Positions 1 through 7,581 of a stretch of 64,000 nt of DNA are shown one piece after another. Location of the stretch: positions 1 through 64,000 of the forward strand of contig JAEWDP010000075.1 of assembly GCA_023390055.1 (NCBI GenBank). Reading direction: 5' to 3'. The position numbers and the translations under genes were made by a program. Source of the DNA: Pseudomonadota bacterium. Lineage in GTDB: Bacteria; Pseudomonadota; Alphaproteobacteria; Rhizobiales; Rhizobiaceae. Position 1 is the stretch's first letter. The number at the start of each line of letters is the position of its first letter. The notes below the pieces were generated by a model. That model was not told the DNA's origin, made no database searches, and saw only the letters and a list, made by a program, of their open reading frames with translations.

Positions 1-1
1 A

Positions 2-64
2 GTGCACGAAACCTTACACATGGGGGGCGGGGGCACACCACCCGCCCACCACTCCTTCTCCTGA
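2..64 (+). CDS. 3' end of an upstream gene, possibly nirK
   Basis: An open frame enters from the left edge and stops with TGA at 62-64, 45 bases before nirV. Only about 20 residues are visible (Gly-rich centre, His-His-Ser-Phe-Ser end), too few to identify a family. In Sinorhizobium and related denitrifiers nirV directly follows nirK, the copper nitrite reductase, so nirK is the likeliest owner. That is inference from gene order only. Confidence 0.35.
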   Translation: MHETLHMGGGGTPPAHHSFS

Positions 65-109
65 CATGCTACCGGACAAAACATTCAAGGTTCGCCCGAG
101 GAGGCGATC

Positions 110-1003
110 ATGTCTGCTCTAGACAAACGTACTTCTTCGCTTCCTTACACCGCTCTTCCCATAGTTCTCCTGTCAGTGCTTTCGCTCGCCATTGTACATC
201 AAGCCGGGCACCTTCATACCCCACCATCTGGCGCCTTGCACTACGAACCAAAAACGATCGCGATCGCACCGAGAACGTTCCACTATCGTGCGGACGGAGA
301 GTATATCCGCGGCACCATGACCGTTGATCCTCCTATGATTGCGGTGATCAAAAGGTATCCTCTCACCATCACGAAGTATCAGGTGACGGCATCAGAGTAC
401 CTCGATTGCGTGGCGGATGATGTGTGCAAGCCAGCCGCAAACGATGCTCGGGCGGATCTCAATCTGCCGGTTACCGGCGTCAGCTATGAGGATGCCACAG
501 CCTATGCACGCTGGCTTTCGGAAATGACCGGCGATTACTGGCGGCTACCATCCGACCAGGAACTTGCTTTTGCGGCCGGCAGCCGCTTTCCAGATGATGC
601 ATCCGGTCTCGCTCCAGACAACATTAACCCCGCATTGCGCTGGATTGCCGACTATGAGCGAGAAGCTGCCGCACGTGCGGCACGCGACCCTTCTCCGCGT
701 CCCGTCGGAAGCTTCGGGGAGAATGAACATGGTCTCGCAGATTTTGGCGGCAATATCTGGGAATGGACCAGCACTTGTCACCGTCGTGTCAAGCTTAACA
801 CCAACGGCAGCCAGGACAGCGTAGAGACGATCTGCGGTATCAATGTTACTGTCGGACCGCATCGCTCACCCGTCAGCTCATTCATTCGCGACCCGAGGGG
901 CGGGGGATGTTCCGTCGGCACACCGCCTGATAATCTTGGTTTTCGCCTTGTCAAATCAACGAGATGGTATGCACCTTTCCTGAAAATGTTTCGGGAAGGC
1001 TGA
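110..1003 (+). CDS. nirV: NirV-type SUMF1/FGE-fold protein
   Basis: Protein of 297 residues with one N-terminal hydrophobic segment (about residues 12-31, signal anchor or signal peptide), then a formylglycine-generating-enzyme/SUMF1-like domain to near the C-terminus. Family landmarks seen are the FGGNIWEWT block (about 206-214) and the closing RGGGCS...GFRL block (about 262-278). NirV proteins accompany nirK in rhizobial and Rhodobacter nitrite reductase operons; the molecular role is unsettled (cofactor or copper-site maturation has been proposed). A GAGGAGG ribosome site at 98-104 sets the start. nnrR follows 96 bases downstream on the same strand, the order known from the S. meliloti pSymA denitrification cluster. 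The paired catalytic cysteines of true FGE are not evident, so sulfatase activation is unlikely. Confidence 0.8.
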   Translation: MSALDKRTSSLPYTALPIVLLSVLSLAIVHQAGHLHTPPSGALHYEPKTIAIAPRTFHYRADGEYIRGTMTVDPPMIAVIKRYPLTITKYQVTASEYLDCVADDVCKPAANDARADLNLPVTGVSYEDATAYARWLSEMTGDYWRLPSDQELAFAAGSRFPDDASGLAPDNINPALRWIADYEREAAARAARDPSPRPVGSFGENEHGLADFGGNIWEWTSTCHRRVKLNTNGSQDSVETICGINVTVGPHRSPVSSFIRDPRGGGCSVGTPPDNLGFRLVKSTRWYAPFLKMFREG

Positions 1004-1099
1004 CTGAGGCTGTAGCGCGATGCCGCAGGCACAGTTCGCCCCTTTCTGCCGTCGGCACCTTCATGTATTGTCCGCTCCGTTACATCGGAGAGTAGCAGA

Positions 1100-1795
1100 G
1101 TGAAAATTGACAAGAGCTTGGTTCGGACATTTCCATTGTTCGACAAGATGAATGATGCAAGCCTGGACAAGCTGCTCATCCACGCAATCTCTCGTCGGAT
1201 CCCGGCGGGCGACGCGGTGTTCGAACAAGGCGGTGCCGCGAGCAATTTTTTTCTGCTTCTCCATGGCCGGCTGAAAGTAACGCAGGTCACGCCGAGTGGC
1301 CAACAGATCATTGTTCGTATGGTTCACCCAGGCGATCTCTTCGGATTTGCTGAAGCGCTCAAACGGAAGGATTATCCCGGCACTGCGATCGCCGCCGCCG
1401 AGAGCATCGCCCTCAGCTGGCCAAGTCAATTATGGCCTGACTTTATTGATCATCACCCAAACCTTGCAATTTCAGCGATGCAAACGATAGGGCAACGTTT
1501 GGAAGAGGCCCACACGCGGATCAGAGAAATGTCGACGGAAGAAGTGGAGAGGCGTGTGGCTCATACGGTCTTGCGACTTACCAAACAAGCCGGCAAGCGA
1601 GAAGAAGCGGGTATCAGGATCGACTTTCCGATTTCGCGCCAGGATATTGCGGAAATGACTGGCACGACGTTACATACGGTTTCGCGGATACTCAGTGCAT
1701 GGGAAGGGATGGGGCTGGTCGAGGGTGGCCGACAGAAGCTTCTTGTGCGCGACGTCAAGGGCCTGTCTGATCTTGCCGAGAATACCAAGGAATGA
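1100..1795 (+). CDS. nnrR: Crp/Fnr-family regulator, NnrR type
   Basis: Transcription factor of 231 residues: cyclic-nucleotide-binding-like sensor domain (about 12-125), long dimer helix (125-155) and a C-terminal winged helix-turn-helix whose recognition part is SRQDIAEMTG...LHTVSRILSAW (about 179-201). There is no cysteine anywhere, so it cannot carry the FNR iron-sulfur cluster. This fits NnrR, the nitric-oxide-responsive activator of nir and nor genes. The start is GTG, preceded by GGAGAG at 1087-1092. The position straight after nirV supports the NnrR call. No TTG-N8-CAA type box was seen just upstream, so it may be transcribed with nirKV. A general Crp/Fnr regulator of another NO or oxygen response is the alternative. 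Confidence 0.8.
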   Translation: MKIDKSLVRTFPLFDKMNDASLDKLLIHAISRRIPAGDAVFEQGGAASNFFLLLHGRLKVTQVTPSGQQIIVRMVHPGDLFGFAEALKRKDYPGTAIAAAESIALSWPSQLWPDFIDHHPNLAISAMQTIGQRLEEAHTRIREMSTEEVERRVAHTVLRLTKQAGKREEAGIRIDFPISRQDIAEMTGTTLHTVSRILSAWEGMGLVEGGRQKLLVRDVKGLSDLAENTKE

Positions 1796-1917
1796 CTTTC
1801 GAGTGCCGCCGACCAATAAAGAACATTTTGATCGTTGCAAGACGGCTCTTCCGCATTGACGGTAATCGTACTGAAGCAGATCGGGCAACGTCTTTCACGC
1901 GGCAAACAGAGACGTGA

Positions 1918-1947
1918 GCATTGGTCTTGATAATTAAAGACCAATGC
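1918..1947. terminator. Hairpin between convergent nnrR and bfr
   Basis: Perfect 11-bp inverted repeat, GCATTGGTCTT at 1918-1928 and AAGACCAATGC at 1937-1947, with an 8-base loop. It lies between the converging ends of nnrR and bfr. There is no long T-run on either side, so termination is inferred from position and stem strength. Confidence 0.55.
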
Positions 1948-1987
1948 CCTTCCGATCGAGCCTGTTCAGCGTCTTAGAAACTAGATC

Positions 1988-2473
1988 CTAGTCGGCTGCG
2001 TCCGCAGATTCTGCGTTGAGCAGGCCATAACGCTCCTCACCAATTTTCCCGAGCAACTCGAGCTGAGTTTCAAGAAAGTCAATATGACCTTCTTCGTCGG
2101 CAAGCAGTTCTTCAAACAGCTTCATGGAAACATAGTCTCCCGCCTCATGACAGATGTCACGAGACGCCTTGTACGCCGTGCGGGCATCATACTCGCCGGC
2201 CAGATCCGCCTCGAGGACTTCCTTGACGTTCTGGCCGATCCGCAGTGGCGCAAGTGTTTGAAGGTTCGGATGGCCCTCCAGGAAAATGATCCTGTCGATC
2301 AGACGATCGGCATGATGCATCTCCTCGACGGATTCTTCCCGTTCCTTTTTTGCGAGTTTGGTGTAACCCCAGTCCGACAGTAGCCGGTAATGAAGCCAAT
2401 ATTGGTTTACGGCGCCGAGTTCAAGGAAAAGAGCCTCGTTAAGCCGCTCGATTACGCTGGTGTCGCCTTTCAA
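1988..2473 (-). CDS. bfr: Bacterioferritin
   Basis: Heme-containing 24-mer ferritin that oxidises and stores iron in the cytoplasm. All diiron ferroxidase ligands are visible in the 161-residue product: Glu18, Glu51, His54, Glu94, Glu127 and His130, with Met52 as the inter-subunit heme ligand. I chose the TTG start at 2473: it gives the family's usual first residues (MKGDTSVIERLN) and length and has AGGAGA seven bases upstream. An ATG at 2497 would add eight unusual residues. The start lies inside the end of bfd, giving a 35-base overlap that suggests translational coupling. Bfd is the electron donor that releases iron from Bfr, so the two form a store-and-release pair. Confidence 0.95.
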   Translation of the reverse strand: MKGDTSVIERLNEALFLELGAVNQYWLHYRLLSDWGYTKLAKKEREESVEEMHHADRLIDRIIFLEGHPNLQTLAPLRIGQNVKEVLEADLAGEYDARTAYKASRDICHEAGDYVSMKLFEELLADEEGHIDFLETQLELLGKIGEERYGLLNAESADAAD

Positions 2474-2750
2474 TGTCCGCTCTCCTGTTTTCTTCATGGA
2501 ATTGTCTCAGGCGGGACATATAATCAATAACTTCAGCCGTCGTCGAGTGTCGCTTAGCGTGATATTCCTCAGTCGTACTGATAATGATCTCGACCACATT
2601 CGGAAAACAACCGCAACAGCGACCGCGCTTGCCCATCGCGTGATAGACCTTGGCAGGAACAATTAATTGCCAGCAATCCTCGTCAAGGAGCTCGGTGATG
2701 ACCTCGCGGATTTCCTTGTCCGTGATGTAGTTACAACTGCAAACCAGCAT
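2439..2750 (-). CDS. bfd: Bacterioferritin-associated ferredoxin
   Basis: Small [2Fe-2S] protein that reduces bacterioferritin to mobilise stored iron. Counting from the ATG at 2750, the cluster ligands follow the Bfd pattern: Cys4-x-Cys6 at the start (MLVCSCN) and Cys45-x2-Cys48 (RCCGC). The protein is 103 residues, longer than the 64 of E. coli Bfd, mainly through a charged C-terminal tail. In-frame TTG (2771) and ATG (2768) codons upstream are possible starts, but 2750 gives the normal family N-terminus and has GAGAG close by. The 3' end overlaps the bfr start. Iron control (Irr or RirA type) would be expected; I could not assign an operator with confidence. Confidence 0.9.
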   Translation of the reverse strand: MLVCSCNYITDKEIREVITELLDEDCWQLIVPAKVYHAMGKRGRCCGCFPNVVEIIISTTEEYHAKRHSTTAEVIDYMSRLRQFHEENRRADIERRHQRNRAA

Positions 2751-2813
2751 TTCTCTCGGCCAACCCATCAAACATGACCAATAACATCCGCTTTCTGCTA
2801 AAGGAGACTGACG

Positions 2814-2900
2814 ATGTCAAGAAAAATCAGCCTATCTTTATTAGGCATCCCTTGCAGAAGTAAGCCTAGCCTCTCGGAAGAGTTTGATTTCACGCATTAA
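2814..2900 (+). CDS. Possible 28-residue small protein
   Basis: A short frame begins ATG at 2814 with a strong AAGGAG (2801-2806) seven bases upstream and ends at TAA 2898-2900. The product starts MSRKISLSLLGIPC and resembles no family known to me. It is divergent from bfd, so the ribosome site could drive a leader peptide or be coincidental. Conservation in relatives has not been tested. Confidence 0.25.
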   Translation: MSRKISLSLLGIPCRSKPSLSEEFDFTH

Positions 2901-3348
2901 TCGAGCTCCGAAGTGATCAGAATATTCTATAGCCTGCTCACCGGGTCCGCGGCGGGCGGCGAATGAGCTGCAGCTGGATTGCGGGCAAACTAAATTGCAC
3001 GCGCCCTGAAAGGAACCCTCGGCAGTTGCCCGAAGTCAAGGTTTGCAAGATCCTGACTTCCAGAGCGGCAGGAACTTCGAGAAGGGAGTTACCCTTCCCC
3101 AATGCCGAGTATGGCCCGGCGTTCAACCTGCGCGTTGCTTTCCAGGTTGTCGTGCCATAGCCGAGAAATGATTGGGTGCCGCGTCGCTCGTCACGTTTCT
3201 TTAGTTTATGTCCAAATAGTCCCAGTACAATTCCCGTCCAAAGGGTCAACGGCTGTTTTTCGGCCGTGCATACCTCCTCGTGAGGTTCGTGAATCGGCTC
3301 TCGAATATTTCCTGAAATAGCTTATATGGACTGCCAGAAGGAGCATCC
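2901..3348. other. Intergenic stretch without a convincing gene
   Basis: About 450 bases between the bfd-bfr unit and the zincin gene. Open frames on both strands here (for example minus 2938-3249) lack ribosome sites and give Arg-rich products with no recognisable motif. One perfect 10-bp palindrome, AGAATATTCT, sits at 2919-2928. It has the TTCT/AGAA half-sites of iron-control-type operators but is about 170 bases from the bfd start. The stretch may hold a bfd promoter or decayed sequence. Confidence 0.4.
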
Positions 3349-3786
3349 ATGGCCCGCATTGACCAAACCGACGACTGGCGGGATCGCCACGCGCCAACGA
3401 TCAGCGCATTTGAATCGCTGGCGATTGAATCCTACGGTAATCTGCCGGAGGAATTCCGAGCGCTGACAACCAATCTCATTATCGAAATCGAAGAGTTTCC
3501 AGACGACGAGATCTTTGAAGACATGGCACTGGAAACCCCCTTCGACTTGCTCGGTCTTTTTGAGGGAAGGGGAATCTCTGAACGTTTCACCATGGAGACA
3601 GGAGAACTTCCTAACCGTATTCGGTTGTATCGTCGTCCAATCCTGGATTACTGGGCTGAAAACGAGGAAACTCTTGGAGACATCGTCACCCACGTCCTAA
3701 TTCACGAAATCGGACATCATTTTGGCTTGAGCGATGACGATATGGAGCGGATTGAGGCAAGCGCCGAAGAGGCTACGGATCGCTGA
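3349..3786 (+). CDS. Zincin-like metallopeptidase family protein
   Basis: Cytosolic protein of 145 residues of the small zincin_1 family (PF06262 type). The signature is HEIGHHFGLSDDD at about 119-131, an extended HExxH zinc motif with a downstream Asp, near the C-terminus as usual for the family. The first half is acidic. A strong AGAAGGAG (3334-3341) precedes the ATG. No substrate is known for this family and proteolysis is not proven. It converges on the DUF1737 gene, three bases apart. Confidence 0.85.
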   Translation: MARIDQTDDWRDRHAPTISAFESLAIESYGNLPEEFRALTTNLIIEIEEFPDDEIFEDMALETPFDLLGLFEGRGISERFTMETGELPNRIRLYRRPILDYWAENEETLGDIVTHVLIHEIGHHFGLSDDDMERIEASAEEATDR

Positions 3787-3788
3787 TC

Positions 3789-3995
3789 CTACTGCTCCCC
3801 AAGCTTCAATTCCGGATGGTATTCTTTGCCCTCGACGCACTTTATCACGGCCTGACCACACTGCATTTCGCCGGTCTTGGCGTTAAAGGCCAAAGTCGGG
3901 GAACCTGACAGTTCCCAGCCCTTGTTCAAGGCAGCCGTCACCTTGTGACAGAACGAAGCATCGTCAGGGCCACTCAAGAATCGATAAAGTTTCAC
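3789..3995 (-). CDS. DUF1737 protein
   Basis: A 68-residue protein starting (M)KLYRFLSGPDDASF, the typical opening of DUF1737, with the GWELSGSPTLAF block at about 27-38. Function is unknown. I place the start at GTG 3995 because AGAAAGG lies seven bases upstream; a TTG at 4013 would add six atypical residues. The start is two bases after the stop of the CitE-like gene, so the two are surely cotranscribed and probably coupled. Confidence 0.8.
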   Translation of the reverse strand: MKLYRFLSGPDDASFCHKVTAALNKGWELSGSPTLAFNAKTGEMQCGQAVIKCVEGKEYHPELKLGEQ

Positions 3996-3997
3996 GG

Positions 3998-4885
3998 TTA
4001 TACCTTTCTGCAAGATATCACGTCCATTCTGGCAACCAGTTTTTCAGCCTGTTCCAGGTGAAGTCGTTCGATCATCCGTCCATTCATGTTGATGACGTTA
4101 AGCATAGCTGCCTCAGGCGCTGCGAAAGCAGCAATGATGGCTTTCGCCTCCACAAGCGCTTCAGGGCTCGGTCCAAAGCTATTGTTTGTCACCTCAATCT
4201 GGGTGGGGTGGATCAGCATTTTTCCGTCGAAGCCCATGGCATTGCCTTGCGCACATTCAGCTGCAAACGCATCCGCGTTTCGGAAGTCGTTGAACACGCT
4301 GTCTATAACATTGAGACCGTGGGCACGAGCCGCCAGCACAACCTGCATCATCCATGGAACCAGAAAGACTCGCCCTGACCGCTCAGGAACACCTGTTTCC
4401 TTGCGCAAATCATTGAGTCCAACGACGAAGCAATCAAGCCGGCCCTGGGGCCCACAAGCACCAGAAGCCAGATCCTGAAGGCGGAGAATACCCATTGGTG
4501 TTTCCACCATTGCCCAGATCCGTACTTCCGAAGATGCATCCTTGAGAAACGCCGCCACACTGTCGATCTCCGCTAGGCTCTCCACCTTCGGAAGCAGGAC
4601 GGCATCTGGTTGAAGTTCAGCCACAAGCCGCAAATCGTCTTGTCGTTCCGCGGTATGAAGCCCATTAATGCGGATGACCCTTTCGTAGAGGCATGGGGGC
4701 GTTCCCTCAAAGAAACCTCTTAAGGTATGGCGAGCCTCGGCCTTCCGCTCCGAGGAAACGGAATCCTCAAGATCGAAAATAACGACGTCGCAATCGAGAG
4801 AGCGAGTCTTCTCCAGGGCACGTTGATTGATCCCGGGTACGCTGAGGCAGGACCTGCGTAGCGGAGGGACCGGTTGGATCGTCAT
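3998..4885 (-). CDS. HpcH/HpaI aldolase/citrate lyase (CitE-like) family
   Basis: TIM-barrel lyase of 295 residues related to malyl-CoA/citramalyl-CoA lyase and CitE. Visible landmarks are RSCLSVPG (about 11-18), the metal-site motif FDLEDSV (37-43) and GFDGKMLIHPTQIE near 240. Enzymes of this group cleave or hydrolyse (S)-malyl-, citramalyl- or related CoA thioesters with Mg2+. No citF or citD partner is nearby, so a stand-alone CoA-ester lyase or thioesterase is more likely than a citrate lyase subunit. The start at ATG 4885 gives the normal family N-terminus, with AAGG upstream; the frame is open a further 32 Cys-rich codons that do not look coding. The DUF1737 gene follows immediately. 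Confidence 0.8.
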   Translation of the reverse strand: MTIQPVPPLRRSCLSVPGINQRALEKTRSLDCDVVIFDLEDSVSSERKAEARHTLRGFFEGTPPCLYERVIRINGLHTAERQDDLRLVAELQPDAVLLPKVESLAEIDSVAAFLKDASSEVRIWAMVETPMGILRLQDLASGACGPQGRLDCFVVGLNDLRKETGVPERSGRVFLVPWMMQVVLAARAHGLNVIDSVFNDFRNADAFAAECAQGNAMGFDGKMLIHPTQIEVTNNSFGPSPEALVEAKAIIAAFAAPEAAMLNVINMNGRMIERLHLEQAEKLVARMDVISCRKV

Positions 4886-5006
4886 TGGCGCCTTAATCTC
4901 AGTTTTGTGACAAGCTTTCGAACACTGCGCAATATTGCAAGAGCAATGAGACCTTGCAAGCTGGCAGTCTAGAGACCACATTCACCGTATGGAAAGGCTT
5001 GGAACC

Positions 5007-5234
5007 ATGCAAAATATTCGTTCATTCTTCTTTTTCGCCACCGGTATCGCGCTGTTTGCACTGGCTGCGGTTCTGACAGCTTCGCTGACGGTGGCCTTTA
5101 TGGGCATCCTCGGTATACTGGCGGCAGGTCGCCTACTATCAGCACGACTAAAACCGATTCCCGCGCGGGCAAAGAAGAATGAACATCCGATCCGTATCTG
5201 GAACGATGGCCGCGGTACGATCATCGATCTCTGA
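5007..5234 (+). CDS. Small membrane protein, function unknown
   Basis: Product of 75 residues: a hydrophobic N-terminal half (about 7-42, one long or two short membrane segments), then a basic tail (LKPIPARAKKNEHPIRIWNDG) likely in the cytoplasm. I do not recognise the family. The ATG at 5007 is preferred because GGAAAGG lies nine bases upstream; the in-frame ATG at 4989 has no ribosome site. It is divergent from the CitE-like gene and precedes leuD. Confidence 0.55.
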   Translation: MQNIRSFFFFATGIALFALAAVLTASLTVAFMGILGILAAGRLLSARLKPIPARAKKNEHPIRIWNDGRGTIIDL

Positions 5235-5325
5235 TCCAAAGCTGGGTCGCCAGGTTTTACAAACATCGGCGTACCGCTCGGCGGCAAAACGGCCCTTCAA
5301 ATTCTGATGGAATTGCTTTATGGCA

Positions 5326-5351
5326 CCTCCACAAACAAGTCTTTGTGGAGG
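5326..5351 (+). promoter_or_regulatory. SD-sequestering hairpin before leuD
   Basis: CCTCCACAAA (5326-5335) and TTTGTGGAGG (5342-5351) form a perfect 10-bp stem with a 6-base loop. The right arm contains the leuD ribosome-binding site (GGAGG, 5347-5351), five bases before the ATG. Formed in the mRNA, it would block initiation. The complementarity is seen directly; regulation is inferred. Confidence 0.6.
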
Positions 5352-5356
5352 CAATC

Positions 5357-5962
5357 ATGGAAAAGTTCACCAAGCTTACGGGCGTTGCAGCACCACTCCC
5401 GGTCGTCAACGTCGACACGGACATGATTATTCCGAAAGATTACCTGAAGACCATCAAAAGAACTGGTCTTGGCAAGGGACTTTTCGCTGAAGCACGCTAC
5501 CACGAAGATGGCACGGAAAATCCGGACTTTGTCTTGAACAAGCCGGCTTACCGCAACGCAAAGGTTCTTGTCGCCGGTGATAACTTCGGCTGCGGCTCCT
5601 CCCGTGAACATGCGCCTTGGGCCCTTCTTGATTTTGGCATCCGGTGCGTTATCTCCACAAGCTTTGCGGACATATTCTATAATAACTGTTTCAAGAATGG
5701 CATTCTTCCGATTGTCGTCAACCAGGACGACCTAGACAATCTGATGGACGATGCTTCTCGTGGATCAAATGCAATCCTAACTGTTGACCTTGCGGCCCAG
5801 GAAATTACCGGACCGGATGGTGGTACGATCCATTTCGACATCGATCCGGCACGGCGCCGTATCCTGTTGGAAGGACTGGACGATATCGCAAGTACACTCA
5901 AAAGCGAGTCGATCATCGGCAGCTTCGAAAACAAGCTTCGCTCCGAACGACCCTGGCTTTGA
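5357..5962 (+). CDS. leuD: 3-isopropylmalate dehydratase small subunit
   Basis: Small subunit (201 residues, the normal length) of isopropylmalate isomerase, the second step specific to leucine synthesis, converting 2- to 3-isopropylmalate with the Fe-S subunit LeuC (not in this window). The substrate-recognition loop GDNFGCGSSREHAPWAL is at 74-90. ATG 5357 gives the usual MEKFTKLTG start and follows GTGGAGG; an in-frame GTG at 5345 lies inside that site and is rejected. A RidA homologue and leuB follow on the same strand, a leucine cluster split from leuC as in many rhizobia. Confidence 0.96.
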   Translation: MEKFTKLTGVAAPLPVVNVDTDMIIPKDYLKTIKRTGLGKGLFAEARYHEDGTENPDFVLNKPAYRNAKVLVAGDNFGCGSSREHAPWALLDFGIRCVISTSFADIFYNNCFKNGILPIVVNQDDLDNLMDDASRGSNAILTVDLAAQEITGPDGGTIHFDIDPARRRILLEGLDDIASTLKSESIIGSFENKLRSERPWL

Positions 5963-5978
5963 ACCGGCTGACCCTCGG

Positions 5979-6368
5979 ATGGTCACGCGCATCTCTTCAG
6001 GTTCGCCCTTTGAGGCCAGGATCGGTTACTCCCGTGCCGTGGTTGACGGAACGATGGTCTACGTCTCCGGTACGACGGGATATGATTATGCTCGAATGGA
6101 GATACCAGAGTCAGCCGCAGAGCAAACACGGAATACCCTGTCAACAATCGAAAAGACCCTGAAGGAAGCAGGTAGCGGACTTAAGGATGTCGTCCGTATA
6201 CGGTATTACATTACCGACATGGCCGACTACGATTCGATTGTCGATGTTCTCGGAGCTACTTTTTCGGATATCCGACCTGCTGCAACGATGGTCGTTTGCG
6301 GTCTGACGACACCGGAAATGAAGGTTGAAATCGAGGTAACGGCCCGTATCAGAGGCGGGGCCGCCTGA
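5979..6368 (+). CDS. RidA/YjgF family deaminase
   Basis: A 129-residue protein of the Rid family. RidA hydrolyses reactive enamine/imine intermediates made by PLP enzymes and so protects branched-chain and other pathways. Landmarks: VDGTMVYVSGTTGYD (about 20-34), VRIRYYITDMADY (about 75-87) and RPAATMVV (about 99-106). The Arg before the PAAT block corresponds to the catalytic arginine of active Rid members. The start (ATG 5979) is the first with a normal N-terminus; its ribosome site is weak, and with 16 bases between the leuD stop and this start coupling is likely. Its place between leuD and leuB suits a role in leucine synthesis, but that is inference. Confidence 0.88.
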   Translation: MVTRISSGSPFEARIGYSRAVVDGTMVYVSGTTGYDYARMEIPESAAEQTRNTLSTIEKTLKEAGSGLKDVVRIRYYITDMADYDSIVDVLGATFSDIRPAATMVVCGLTTPEMKVEIEVTARIRGGAA

Positions 6369-6471
6369 CAGTTTTCACGTGACCTCATCCTTTCGGCAGG
6401 CTCGGAAGAGGTCAAAGGTACGGCAAATTTCGTACGATCGACGAGTCGGCCAGTCAGAGGATCTGTATCAC

Positions 6472-7581
6472 ATGACGAAGTCTCTCTTCCTTCTCCCAGG
6501 CGATGGCATCGGCCCGGAGGCAATGGGCGAGGTCCGTAAGGTAATCGCCCACATGAACGACACTATGAATGCCGGGTTTGTGACGGATGAGGGCCTTGTC
6601 GGCGGTTCGGCCTATGATGCGCATGGCACTGCCATCTCGGATGCCGACATGGCGAAGGCAATGGCCGCTGACGCGGTCTTGTTTGGTGCCGTCGGCGGTC
6701 CGAAGTGGGACGATGTTCCCTATGACGTGCGACCAGAAGCCGGCTTGCTCCGGCTACGCAAGGACCTCGAACTGTTTGCCAACCTGCGCCCGGCCATCTG
6801 CTACCCGGCCCTCGCTTCGGCATCCTCTCTAAAGCCGGAACTCGTCGAAGGCCTCGATATTCTCATCATCAGAGAACTGACCGGAGGCGTATACTTTGGC
6901 GAACCGAAAACCGTCAGCGACCTCGGAAATGGCCAAAAGCGCGCCATCGACACCCAAGTCTATGACACATACGAAATCGAGCGCATCGCGAGCGTTGCAT
7001 TCGAGATGGCACGTACCCGGAATAACCACGTCTGCTCAATGGAGAAACGCAACGTCATGAAGTCCGGCGTTCTCTGGAACCAGGTCGTAACCGAAACACA
7101 CAAACGGGCCTTCTCCGACGTCCGGCTCGAGCATATGCTGGCTGACGCAGGCGGAATGCAACTCGTACGGGCGCCCAAGCAGTTTGACGTGATCGTAACC
7201 GACAACCTGTTCGGCGACATGCTCTCTGACGTTGCCGCCATGTTGACCGGCTCACTTGGTATGCTGCCATCAGCATCGCTCGGGGCACCGGATCCGAAAA
7301 GCGGCAAGCGTAAGGCACTTTATGAGCCGGTACATGGTTCCGCGCCCGATATTGCCGGTAAAGGCATCGCCAACCCAATTGCCATGATTGCATCATTTGC
7401 CATGTGCCTTCGTTACTCATTCAACCTGGTTGAAGAGGCCGACAGATTGGAAAAGGCAATTGCAAATGTCCTCGATAGCGGCATTCGCACCGGCGACATC
7501 ATGGCGGACGGCTGCCGTCAAGTCGGAACAACTGAGATGGGCGATGCAATCCTCGCGGAGTTTAAAGCTCTCTCGGCTTGA
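6472..7581 (+). CDS. leuB: 3-isopropylmalate dehydrogenase
   Basis: NAD-dependent oxidative decarboxylase of leucine synthesis, making 2-ketoisocaproate from 3-isopropylmalate. The 369 residues match the family. Landmarks are LLPGDGIGPEAM (6-17), the substrate-site helix RLRKDLELFANLRP (about 96-109), ELTGGVYFG (about 140-148), the metal/NAD segment DNLFGDMLSD (244-253) and EPVHGSAPDIAGKGIANPI near 284-302. The start at ATG 6472 follows AGAGGA; the frame is open for another 31 codons upstream, but these are not family-like. Confidence 0.97.
   Translation: MTKSLFLLPGDGIGPEAMGEVRKVIAHMNDTMNAGFVTDEGLVGGSAYDAHGTAISDADMAKAMAADAVLFGAVGGPKWDDVPYDVRPEAGLLRLRKDLELFANLRPAICYPALASASSLKPELVEGLDILIIRELTGGVYFGEPKTVSDLGNGQKRAIDTQVYDTYEIERIASVAFEMARTRNNHVCSMEKRNVMKSGVLWNQVVTETHKRAFSDVRLEHMLADAGGMQLVRAPKQFDVIVTDNLFGDMLSDVAAMLTGSLGMLPSASLGAPDPKSGKRKALYEPVHGSAPDIAGKGIANPIAMIASFAMCLRYSFNLVEEADRLEKAIANVLDSGIRTGDIMADGCRQVGTTEMGDAILAEFKALSA

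Noticed and set aside
1004..1099. FNR/NnrR box between nirV and nnrR
   Set aside because: No TTG-N8-CAA type dyad was found; regulation probably comes from further upstream.
2938..3249. 103-codon minus-strand frame
   Set aside because: No ribosome site, Arg-rich and motif-free; looks like chance open frame.
6371..6386. TTTTCACGTGA before leuB as a parS site
   Set aside because: Only 10 of 16 positions match and the right arm is lost; far from the origin cluster.
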